Source: Pelargonium cotyledonis
Taxonomy: Eukaryota; Streptophyta; Magnoliopsida; Geraniales; Geraniaceae
NCBI GenBank assembly: GCA_036897625.1
Contig: JAYMTA010000269.1
Span: 1 to 32,660 of the forward strand
Length of the DNA stretch: 32,660 nt
Direction: 5' to 3'
Both the position numbers and the translations under genes were made by a program. Positions 10,619 through 21,264 of the stretch are shown here, in pieces (the first letter of the stretch is position 1; every line of letters begins with the position of its first letter). Below the pieces are notes generated by a model that saw nothing but the letters and a program-made list of their open reading frames with translations, was not told the DNA's origin and did no database searches.

Positions 10619-13600
10619 ATGAAGCCTCTGGTTTTAGCACTATTTGTGGTTCTTCAAATCTCAATCATCACCTACTCTGTTGCTCTCAAGGTCCTCTTTA
10701 ATCTCATTTCTCACTAAATTTGTACTCAACTAGCAACTAATTGATTAACTGATTATCATTACTGGAAAGCACAGATCGCAGAGACTTGCTCCGTCGACGA
10801 CAGCAAATGCGACGCCGGTCTCCGCTGCGACACCTGCCCGGCGAACGGCAACACCCGGCCCAGATGCACCCGTATGCAACCCGTTAACCCGTTTTCTAAG
10901 GTAATTAGTTTGATTAATTAGTTAATAATTTTCCAATTTTGTTCTTGAAAATGAATTCTGTGGATTTAATTAGTTAATTTATAGGTGAAAGGATTGGCAT
11001 TCAACAAGTATTCATGGTTGACGACGCACAACTCGTTCGCCATTAGAGGGTCGAAGTCGGCGACTGGATCGCCGTTAGTTGCACCGACCAACCAGGAAGA
11101 CTCCGTCACCGCCCAACTCAAAGTACGTCTCCTCCTCTTCCTCCGCCGCTAACGGTTTTTTTTCTTCATACACATGCCGCGTGACACTATAAGGTCAAAA
11201 ATGAAGAACATTCTTGTGAAAAGTTCATTTACTTTATTACCCTCCGTGTTTGTTTCAATTTTCCCAGGGAGCCATTTGCTTATATATCCTGAACTCCATG
11301 TGCAATTTGACATTAATATGAATTAGTGTTAATAATTGTGTCTTTTTTATTATGGTAACTGGATTTAAAGTAGCAAATGCAGGTGGAGTGGTTGGGTCAT
11401 TGTGATTGAAAAATCCAGAAAATAAAAGAAGAAAGAAAAAAAAGTATGATGAGTTGTCTTTGTTGGATTAAAATGTAAGCAATCCAGCTTAATACCCCAC
11501 AAATACACCTAATAAATAATTTTTTCATGCTTTTCATGATGTTATTCCATCATATTTATAATTGATATGTGATTACTTCACACCATTATCTGATTTTTAA
11601 GACTCCCTTTTTTCGCCTTTGCATCTCGAATAATTTGACCAATAATTAGTATGCTATTATATATGGATATGTTAAAACCCATTTGCACATAATACATGTA
11701 ATGCACCCTTTTTGACTCAATCAAATGAGCACATTAGAATGTGTTTTCATCTTTTGTCCACATATTAGTAGAGTTATCTTAAGAATGTTCTACGTTTGGA
11801 GATGGAACTGGAGGTTCAAACCCTTGGGGATGGAGTTGAAGATTTGCGACCATGCTTTTGGGTTTTTAGAGTCTGCAAAAAGTTGTAGCCCACCATTTGC
11901 GGGTGACCCGGGTGCGTGGAAATCCACATCGGGCATGAAAGTAAGAATCTACTCTGGAGACTCCAAACCACACCCGCTAGGGAGGACTTTAGAGAGAAAA
12001 AGTCTCTTATGTAAATTGTGAGCCCCACCTCTTACCAAGGAAAATGGTATTCATACATACAATACAATCATTCTCGCCATGTGTCTTCATGCATTTAGTT
12101 GTTGGTGACATGGAGTCCGATTTAGAGCCTATTTGGGTGTTTGAGTCAGTCTTCTGGGTGTGCTGTCTGCGCCGGGTGGGCTTGAGAGGTTCCACATGCA
12201 CTCCATGGATGATTTTCTTGGAATTTGATGTGGCCCTCAGGCACCACGCATCATTTGTCGGGTTGATTTCTGATTTTTCGGATAGCATGTAATGTTGAGA
12301 TTAATCTTTACATTGTGAATTGCTTGGAGTATTGTACTGAGATAAGTTTCTTTCACAGAATGGAGTACGAGGACTAATGCTTGATTTGTACGACTTCCAA
12401 AACGACATCTGGTTGTGTCACTCCTATCAGGGAAAATGTTACAACTTCACAGCATTTGTAAGTGAAAGTAGCGGCTCATAATTTCTAGCTATTTACAGTA
12501 TGTTTTAGTTTGGTATCAATGTTAACAAAGCACAAACCATTCTGTCCAGCAACCTGCTGTCAATACGCTGAAAGAGATCGAAGCGTTCTTGTCTGCAAAC
12601 CCTTCGGAGATTGTCACCATATTCGTCGAGGACTACGTATCATCTTCCAAGGGCCTCACAAACGTCTTCAATAAAGCTGGCCTCAGCAAATACATGTTTC
12701 CAGCATCTCGGATGCCCCAGGATGGTTCAGATTGGCCTACCGTAGATGATATGGCTCAGAAGAACCAGCGCCTAGTGGTTTTCACTTCCAAATCATCTAA
12801 GGAGGCCTCTGAGGGCATTGCTTACGAATGGAAATATGTCGTGGAAAATCAATGTGAGTAAAGATTCGACCAATCTGTTGTTCTTTTAGAGATTCACTTG
12901 GTTTTCATATATGTGTGCAATTTCTGATGGCGTGCTGATATTTCAGATGGAGATGGCGGGATGATAGCTGGTTCGTGTCCTAGTCGGTCTGAATCATCTC
13001 CCATGAACACGACATCAAGATCTTTGGTTCTCCAGAACTACTTTCTGGAAAACCCAAACATAACAGCAGCTTGCTTGGACAATTCAGCTCCCTTGATTCA
13101 GATGATGAACACCTGTTATGAAGCATCTGGACAACGTTGGCCAAACTTCATAGCTGTCGACTTTTACACGGTATGCATATATAGTTGGATCATTTGCGCT
13201 AAGTCCAGTGTAAACATACAGAAAATGCTTATTGAAAAGGCTTATTTGCAGAGGAGTGATGGAGGAGGCGCCCCGGAGGCAGTAGACGAAGCAAATGGTC
13301 ACTTAACTTGCGGTTGTGACAGCATCTCCTATTGCAAGGTTCGTTATCACATAATATTTCTCGTTCATCCCATCGTTTTCTATTTTGCTTCCTTGCATCA
13401 TATTTTATTTTGGTTCATTGGGACACACTCAACTTGTCAACACAAGCATTAAAAACTCTATGAAATAGATACCATGTTTCCATCAAAACCATAATCACTC
13501 ATTATCTACTTAGCATTGGCACAACAGTGAAGTTACTGTCTCTTTGCAAAAGTTCAGGAAATGCTAAGTTTATAAGATGTTACAGGATTGAAATTTTGGT

Positions 13601-13846
13601 TTAGTCAATGTAGTAAATTCAAATTGTAGCTCTTGTAGAACTTGTGATACTGTGCAGGCAAATGCAACATTTGGTACATGTGATGTGCCTACCCTTGCTC
13701 CCCCACCACCAGCGGCTCTCGCTGGAGCAGGATCTACAACGCAAGGCTCCACCCCATCAGACTCGAGCTTTTCACCTAGCTTATCAGCTCAACCATGGTG
13801 GTTGCTCGTGTCACTTTTGGCCTCGACCCTTCTGTCATCACTGTAA
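10619..13846 (+). CDS. PI-PLC X domain-containing protein, secreted, probably GPI-anchored
   Basis: Eight exons: 10619-10690, 10775-10900, 10985-11122, 12359-12457, 12550-12853, 12947-13170, 13252-13338, 13658-13846; 412 aa with consistent phases. Residues 1-22 are a signal peptide. A Cys-rich block (about 29-57) precedes the catalytic X domain: TTHNS with His81, [15 protein letters not shown] with His133, and TIFVEDY with Glu172. The two histidines correspond to the acid/base pair of PI-PLC enzymes. There is no Y, C2 or EF-hand region, so it is not a canonical plant phosphoinositide-PLC but belongs to the PLC-like phosphodiesterase family (At5g67130/At4g36945 type). Residues 390-412 end in a hydrophobic tail after a Ser/Pro/Thr-rich stretch, as in GPI anchor signals. 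Intron 3 is 1,236 bp and carries an insertion-like block. The exon 1 donor (AAG then GTCCTC) is weak but required by the frame. Confidence 0.95.
11123..12358 (+). other. PI-PLC intron 3 with probable repeat insertion
   Basis: This intron is far longer than its neighbours (72-320 bp). From about 11770 to 12295 the base composition rises in G+C and both strands hold medium ORFs with no family likeness. At 11811-11821 ggttcaaaccc matches a Pol III B box, so a SINE is one possibility; an LTR fragment is another. No terminal repeats or target duplication were found. Confidence 0.4.
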
Positions 13847-14776
13847 TTTTACTAGTTTCAGACATTGAACAACACATTATCTTTTAGACGAGTCTTTTGT
13901 AACGTGATTGAGTTTTGAGATTGAGAAGTATACGGTGAATGTTAATTATCATGATCCTTTTATTATATAAGTCAGAACCACATTCTATCACATCAATAAT
14001 ATTTACAAATACCGCTGTTAGAAAAAGCTCGAACTCTAGACCTCACAATGAAAACCAAAGCGTGCCAACCACTAGGCCCGCAGCTAGGCTTTCGTGTCAT
14101 GGTCCACTTTGGACCTAGGGTTGGATGGCCTATGATCCTGACAGGCCATTGGTCAACTAACTCATGTGCCCTAGGTCGGAGGAAGTTCCAACTTTTGGGC
14201 TGTGCCATAAATTTGGATGCAGCTACCATTGCATCTCAAATAAATGCATAGCAAAACCCACATGCAACAAAACTGGATGCTTCCTTAGGACCTCCCTGAC
14301 AGGATAGCCTCTAAAAGTCCAAACTCAAGCTCCCTATTCCCTACTTTTATGGACATTGTAACAAGCCATGTTAGGGGGACCCCAATCCCAGCTGCTCAGC
14401 ATAAATGTTGTATCTTACTATTTCAATACCGTAACTACAGTGAGTTCGATTCATCAATGATCCGATCAAACACATTGATTCTGAATTGAATGCGATCGAG
14501 AAGATACAACAAGTTCGCAAGAAAAGCAATTCAACAAACCCTACGTCATTTATATGAATTTTCAATGAATATGACAATCTTTGATTGGATAATAAATGAG
14601 CTGAACAATAATGTATCAGGAGGCTCTCTCAGCCACTTTCATTGAATATATGGCAAAGGAAGCTACATAACCCAGACAAGATAGAGTGACTGATGTGAAT
14701 TGCACTGACCAGCTTATTAGAGAACCAGCTGGCAATACAAGATGTGCTAAAAGCTTTAAAGAAGATCAACAAACCT
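13847..14776. other. Spacer between convergent genes
   Basis: The PI-PLC and kinase genes end toward each other here. The spacer contains the 3' UTRs, a SINE-like element around 13930-14095 and otherwise no recognisable feature. Confidence 0.6.
13930..14095 (-). mobile_element. tRNA-derived SINE-like element
   Basis: On the minus strand, GGGCCTAGTGGTTGGCACG (about 14081-14063) resembles a Pol III A box region and GAGTTCGAGC (14036-14027) a B box, with a spacing of about 35-40 bases as in tRNA promoters. The following CTAACAGCGGTATTTGTAAA resembles bodies of plant SINEs. No cloverleaf can be folded, so it is not a tRNA gene. Both ends are approximate and no poly(A) tail or target duplication is clear. 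Confidence 0.45.
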
Positions 14777-17224
14777 TCACTGTTTTTCTTTCTGGCATTC
14801 TTGATGTTGCAATTTGGCCTCATCGGCGTCCGTACCACTTTCACGCCCGCCTCCGTCACCTTCTACTGTTACCTGCTTCACTACTATACTGTCCTTCGGT
14901 AGGTCACAAGTTGGGTGTCCTGTGTCCCTTCCAGCTCTACGATCCTAAACCAATAAACTTGAACCATTAAAACCGATACAATTCAACAAAATTCAAGTTC
15001 AAGGAAAAGGAAACATCTATAGCCTACTTGTCAATATTGTCGTAAATAAAGTAAAACAACTTTACTTTTATATTGAGCAGATTTATTTTGGTTCATTAAA
15101 TTCTTTCCCCTATTGGATGCTCCATTTCATATGGATTAAGTTATCATAAGCATTATCAACTTATGGATCATGTGTTCACTTAGATCCTTTCAATTAATAC
15201 ACAGAAAGGCTGAATTTTTTCTATAAATATATCAGAGATTATGTATAATGTACAGAATCTGTATACTTCTCTGAAAGGGTGTTCTTCAATTTCGAGCATA
15301 TGTATAATGTGCCCCATTTTTGGACGCTTTTGAGCATTTGGGTCCACACACCGTAAAGCTACAAGAAGAGCCCGCTTCAATGCCCTTGTAGTAGGCTTCT
15401 CGGGAAGCTTTGGATCCAATACTCCCTCTGGATTTCTATCTGCAACCATCTTCTTAAGCCAGTCTACTAAATTCACCTGAAAATTCTTAACTATTAGTTT
15501 CTAAAACTAGCATCGGAGAAAAAGAATAAAGGGGGTTGATCATTATTGTAATATAGTGCAAACCTCTTCGGGAGGGCGGTTATAATCTACTGGGTTCCTC
15601 CCAGAAAGTATTTCCATTATAAGAATTCCAAAACTATACACATCACTCCTTTCGTTCAACATTCCGGTACTTGCATATTCTGGAGCTACATAGCTGCAAA
15701 AAACAGCAGCGAACTACTATTACATCTTGCACATATTGCGCACCAACAGAAGTAAGATAGAAAGAGAACCCACATACCCAAATGTTCCCATGACACGGGT
15801 TGTAATGTAGCTCTTCTCTGACCCAAGAAGCTTCGCAAGACCGAAATCAGAGACCTTTGAATTCCACTGCTTGTCGATCAAGATATTGCTTGATTTTATG
15901 TCACGGTGAACAACCTTAGGTTCAAGTCCTTCGTGAAGGTATGTTAGCCTACAAGATTGAGCCGGAGAGGCCAAGTAAGGTAAATTGAATAATAACAGCT
16001 TGAAATGTGAGCTGAAATTGAATTGGACCATACCCTTTTGCCGTTCCTAGAATGATATTCATTCGAATGTCCCAGGTAAGAGGACTGCAAGGCCCTACAT
16101 CGCCGTGGAGCCACTGTTCTAAGTTCCCATTGTTTACATACTCATAAACAAGCATCCTACATATAAAGAAAGAAACATCTCATTTAATGAATTAGATCAA
16201 GATCCAGTACAAGAAGTCTAGAACCATACATAAAGGATCACACTTCAAATAGGAAAATGAAACCATATGCAAGAACAGAAAGTGAGTACCTATGAGCTCC
16301 TTCAGCACAGTAACCAAGCAACCTCACTAAATTCTTATGCCGGACTCGTCCGATAGCTTCTACTTCAACCTTGAACTCCCTCTCAGCTTGTCCCCTGAAA
16401 GATGGCACATTTTGTATCACTTATCCACCAACAAACACAAAACTCAGAAGAGACAGATTATACAAACTGGAACCAAATTGAACACAATTACAACCAATCA
16501 TCCTAGTACAAATCACCCCAAATTTAACCAACTAAATTGCAGCACAAGCTTCATTTTTTTTTCTGTCAAAAATGGTTATGAATTCAAGAAACAATGAAGG
16601 AATGAAAATATGGCAAGAGACAAAGAACCTGTTGTTGAGCAAGTTCTTGACAGCAACATGAGTGTTGTCCTCGAATATACCATGGTAAACAATCCCATAT
16701 CCGCCTTCTCCGATGACCCTATCGTCGGAGAACCCATTGGTGGCAGCTTCGAGCTCTCTCAGAGTATACCAGTGTCCCCACCCCAAATGCGAAACTTCCG
16801 GAACCACCGTCGCCGCCTGGTCGCCGATCCGTCCACCCTCGCCGCTGCCATGAGAAGAGTACCCACCGCACTTCTCAGGGTACGAAATCCGATGATCCTT
16901 CCCAATATCAACCTGGACTCTGTGGTACCCAATAAGGCTCTCCTCCTCCACAACCGGCTCCGGCTCCGGGTCGGGCTGTAAGTGGGTCTCAACGTTGTGG
17001 TCGACTCTGATTTCGCGGATCTCTTTGGAGACGACTGGGATTATGGGTTTTGGAGAGGGCTTGTGCTTGGAGCGCTTGGAGGCGAGCCAGAGAGTTATGA
17101 GGAAGAGAAGGAGCACGAAGGCGGCTCCGGCGCCGACACCGACAACTACCCATAAGCGAAGGCCAAAAATTGAAGTGGGTCTGGAGAGCTGGTCGGTCAT
17201 GAGCGGAGCTCTCTGATCAGACAT
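14777..17224 (-). CDS. Receptor-like serine/threonine-protein kinase (At1g01540/At4g01330 type)
   Basis: Seven exons on the minus strand: 16629-17224, 16290-16394, 16034-16156, 15778-15948, 15564-15693, 15267-15476, 14777-14944; 500 aa, all phases agree. The start is the first ATG (MSDQRAP). There is no signal peptide or ectodomain: a short N-terminus leads to one membrane span at about 24-47, then an acidic juxtamembrane region and the conserved [18 protein letters not shown]. The kinase is complete: GEGGYGIVY loop (172-180), Lys193, alpha-C Glu209, HRD (289-291), DFG (309-311), APE (335-337), so it is an RD kinase expected to be active at the plasma membrane. The last exon codes for a poorly conserved polar tail beginning DRRAGRD, which matches the family's DRRTxRD. 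The substrate is unknown. Confidence 0.96.
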
Positions 17225-17770
17225 TGAGGCAGAGCCCAAAAGGGTCAGAGAAAAAGAAGCATTGAGAGCGAAGAAGAGGAAGCGAGCAGAGCAATGGTGT
17301 GTAGATATGAAGAGGAACAAGTATATGTAAAGAGAAACAGAGACAGAGACGGCTATGGAGAGAGAGCGAGATGGTGAGTGGTAAAGGAAGTGAGAGTAGT
17401 AGCAGCAGCTGGCATGATGGGACCTTCTTGCTTTGCTTTGCTTTGTGGAATCGAAGCTTTTTTGTTAGACTCTGCTATGGTAATTTATGCTTCTTCCAGC
17501 CCAGATTGAACTTCAAGACTATTTTTATGCATTTGCTCATGATGTGTTACTTTATTATTTTTAGAGTTTAAGAATATAAGTCAAATATATAATTTAATTG
17601 GCAGTTTTATTCTAATATAAAAAAAAATTGTGAAGAGAATTTTTTTCAAGGACATTTTTAAATGTACAGGAATAAATTAGTTTTCGTTCTTGTGTTGGTT
17701 TCATCGTTATCATTTTGTCCCGATATTTCATGTTATTATTTCAAACTTTATTATATATTGGTTTATGAGA

Positions 17771-17910
17771 GTATCTTTATAAGAGTATATTGATTCTTTT
17801 TATTTTCAAAAAAGTTTTAAATCGTATTTTAACATATATAGTATCTTTATAAGAGTATATTGATTCTTTTTATTTTCAAAAAAGTTTTAAATCGTATTTT
17901 AACACATATG
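17771..17910. repeat. 70-bp tandem duplication
   Basis: Copy 1 is 17771-17840 and copy 2 is 17841-17910. The first 64 bases of each are identical, starting gtatctttataagagtatat; only the last few bases differ. The near identity in otherwise diverged AT-rich DNA points to a recent event. Confidence 0.95.
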
Positions 17911-18837
17911 TTAGTTTTGTAGTTACATGTTCTCAATATAACATATAACTTGTTAGTGTTGTTAGTAAAATTAATATTTTCTTGAAACCCGTTTACTCAA
18001 GTTAAAAATATGTAGTTTAAATAAAAATTAACTTGTTCTATCATTAGAATTTAAACTTATGTAAAAGATAAATTATCAACTAAATTTACTTCGTAAGATT
18101 GGTGTGCAAGAATAGTATTTGAGTGTCTATCTTGATTGGCCATTGCAAACTGCAATGCAAACTCACTTTAACAAATTTTTATTTATTTATAATAAGTATA
18201 AGCGACTATTAACTTTAATGTAATGTAAATTATTTGTCATTACAATAATATAATAAAAGTAAAGAGAATATTAAAAATAAAAATAAAAATATGATGCGAA
18301 TCATCTCATTTCAGCTTAAAAAAAAAAAAAGTGGAGGATTTGGCTATTAATGGTGTCGCTGCCAACTTGTGGAAGACTCCATCATTTGTGCAATATATAT
18401 TGAGATATTTTCTGTAAATATCTTTTTCAGTTTTTATAATTGTGTGAAAGCATGATTTTGTGAATATATTTAGTAGATGGATATTTATTTTATATGCTAT
18501 TTAACAATTTATTTTGCATTTAATAATGGTAACATAAATGAAGAGTAACAAATTTAACTTATTGCATTTTCCAAATGCAAGATTGTTAGTCATATAATTG
18601 GTAAAACTTGAAATTTTTTTGTCATCAAGCACATAAAAGAAGCTAGAAATGAGATTCAAAATGAGATTAAGGTAACCATGGATTTAGACGCAATTTAAAT
18701 TAGTTAATTAACCAATCTTATTCCAAAATGTCTTTGTTAAATTAAATTAATAATTTTCCAACAAGTTTTGAAACAAATTCGTTACAAGATTGTCCACGTA
18801 AAAGCAACTTTTACATGTCCTTCCTCTAAATTTAATA

Positions 18838-19074
18838 GTCCTTCCGTTCCAAAATGAGTGTTTTGTTTCTATTTTTTTGCAAAAATTAAGGATTATTAGA
18901 CAATTTAGTGTGTTTTCAATATAACCCTTATTTTCTCACTTACACCCCATGTGCATAAGTGATAAGAGTAATATAGGAAAAACAATAATATAATAACCTA
19001 AAAATAGAAATAAGACACTCATTTTGAAACAAAAAATTTTGACAAACAAGACATTCATTTTGGGACGGAAGGAG
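18838..19074. mobile_element. Stowaway-like (Tc1/mariner) MITE
   Basis: The left end gtccttccgttccaaaatga and the complement of the right end, ctccttccgtcccaaaatga, match closely, and the similarity continues inward for about 35 bases. Each end is flanked by TA (18836-18837 and 19075-19076), the target duplication expected for Stowaway elements. At about 237 bp it has the usual size and codes for nothing. Confidence 0.9.
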
Positions 19075-21264
19075 TACTTATTTATGCTATAGGAACTGTT
19101 ATGTGTATCAAAGCTCCACAAAATTCTTGGTCAATATTTTCGGTGTGATCACTCCAAAATGTCTGTCTTACTTGTTCACCTTCAAGATCTTTGGTTTGTT
19201 GACTCTCTATCTAAACGGGTCACCATCGAAATCTCTTGCTCTAATAAAACATCACAACACTATCTGAAATGGTAAGAGGCTTTTAGAGAATTTGCGGAAC
19301 CCTGTGACGTGTGGATGACATACATGAACTTTGAAACTCCTTTGATGCATGTGAATGACGTGCATGAAAGACTAGAGCTTCAACACCTAAGAGGGTCCAG
19401 AAGCGAACTTCACGTCACCAACAATTAATTACACGACGGCATGTAACACGCAAGCATATATAAATATTGATAAGAGAATGAGATCTCACATTTGGAGTCC
19501 CTTAAGAGTATATTTTTACTCTCTCGCTCGAAGTGGATTCTCAAACACACTTCTGAATTTTCTGGTAATTAATAGTGTGCTATCCTTGTGCAAGCTTCAA
19601 AGACCAAGGAGAACCCTCTTTTTACCAAACACTTTTTAAAAGTTTCATAAACTATTGAACCGGTTTCATGTTAAATATCAATAAGTTTCGTTTAGGCATA
19701 GATGCACATGTTTGACTTTCCACTGCTAAAATGTTTAGGGTTTATATGTAATGCTTGACTTCCACATGTTGAGCATTACTCATTTTCTTCCTCTTTTTCT
19801 TCAATATAAAACTTGTTTTCACCTACTTTCATTAGTACAAATAATAATGTTGTGCATTACAACAAATGCATGCAAAGAGTGATGAGTCATGAGTGTAACC
19901 TATTGGCAGAGTTTATCAACTTAATCTTAAGCATTAATATCTTTTTAACAGTTAAAAATACTCTTATGTTAAGTTTAATGATTCACCGAGACATAAATGT
20001 TTAAAATACTTTGGATTTCTTCTGAGATATCAAGTTCGAGCCTCCTTATCGACAATAACTAGTGGAATTTGTGAGGTGGGATTTAAGGTGACGCTCTCTT
20101 TGAAAGTGATAAATATTGTTATTTCGAATATAATGTCCCATTGTTACGGGAAAGAAAAGTTTTAATTCAACGTTACTTGCCTACATGGTAGGTGGCATCT
20201 TTAATTTCTATGCCAATTATTAGAGGGCCAATTAAGGGCCACAGAGAGTTTAGTTGATTACAAAACCCCCCTGAACTTTAAAAAACATTGGTGTTGGAAC
20301 ATTAATTTTACAAAATTCATTGTCTTGTTTGATACCTTACAATTTATTGGTTGAGCAAACATATAGATACATAGTTGTTAAAGCTATTTATAGCACTGCA
20401 ACAATTGGCAGAGATGTGGTTAGGTCTTATTAGCAGAACTGGAATATTATGATTCATATTTTAATTTAAAGTGATAAAGTTCAGCGATAAAAGTTCGACA
20501 TAAATGATACCATCATTTTCTTGGAAACATTTTGTGCGAAAATATATTGTACAAGTGATTTAGGACACATTAATTGACTCCTTAATGTTATACCATATAT
20601 TTAGGACATATAGGCAAATAATAATTGAAGAAGGCACTAGCAAAAACAAAAGGAATGGAAGTTATGATTAGCATAGTTATAATTATTAATTTGAGTTGGT
20701 CATTAAGCACTAGATCATGTCCATATATGAACCTTATATTATATATACAAATATACAATATGGTGGTTGAAGATATTATTAATATTAATTTCCTAACACT
20801 AGAGTGACCCACATTGTTTGAGTTTCTTCTACTATCTTGGGTGTTACAATGAATGTGATCAATTATATCCAATCACATGTTTACTATATTAGATGAAACT
20901 TTCAATTTTAATGCACTTTCATTTATGTTTATGTTTCAACTATTGTCTTAATATATTAGTGTAATGCCAAATATGGATCATCATAATTTCAAATTTAGCA
21001 ATGTCTCTTTTTATTTAATAAATCAAGTACCCATAATACAAAATATTTATTGTGAGATGTAATCACATTACTGAGTTTTTATTTATCAGGGTCATGTAGT
21101 TTTATCATTTATGTGTAATGGAGAGCAAGGCACAGTGAAACAATGATATTATTAGGTGATACAGAAACAAGTATCTGTTGTTCAAGTACATACTAATGTA
21201 AATTGGACATACTTATTTGTTGACACAAGCTCCAACCTTGTCGGAGTCATTACTCGCCTTGAAG

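Larger units (their letters stand above)
17225..21264. other. AT-rich intergenic spacer, 4 kb
   Basis: The first 150 bases hold a GA/CT-rich stretch (17335-17372), probably the 5' UTR of the kinase gene. Beyond this are a 70-bp tandem duplication at 17771-17910 and a Stowaway-like MITE at 18838-19074. Around 19410-19560 is a less AT-rich stretch with a TATA-like word (catatataaata at 19455) but no gene after it; an LTR remnant is possible. No ORF here is credible. The final 200 bases or so should be the NAPRT 3' UTR. Confidence 0.6.

Noticed and set aside
14027-14078. tRNA gene on the minus strand
   Set aside because: A- and B-box-like words are there, but no acceptor stem or cloverleaf can be formed; a SINE fits better.
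15180-15266. Kinase C-terminus reading through to the stop at 15180
   Set aside because: The read-through residues ([12 protein letters not shown] and on) do not fit the family, while splicing at 15267 to an exon at 14944 restores the conserved DRRxGRD tail.
20588-20872. 94-aa minus-strand ORF in the 17-21 kb spacer
   Set aside because: AT-rich codon use, hydrophobic low-complexity product and no homologue I recognise; consistent with random ORF length in such DNA.
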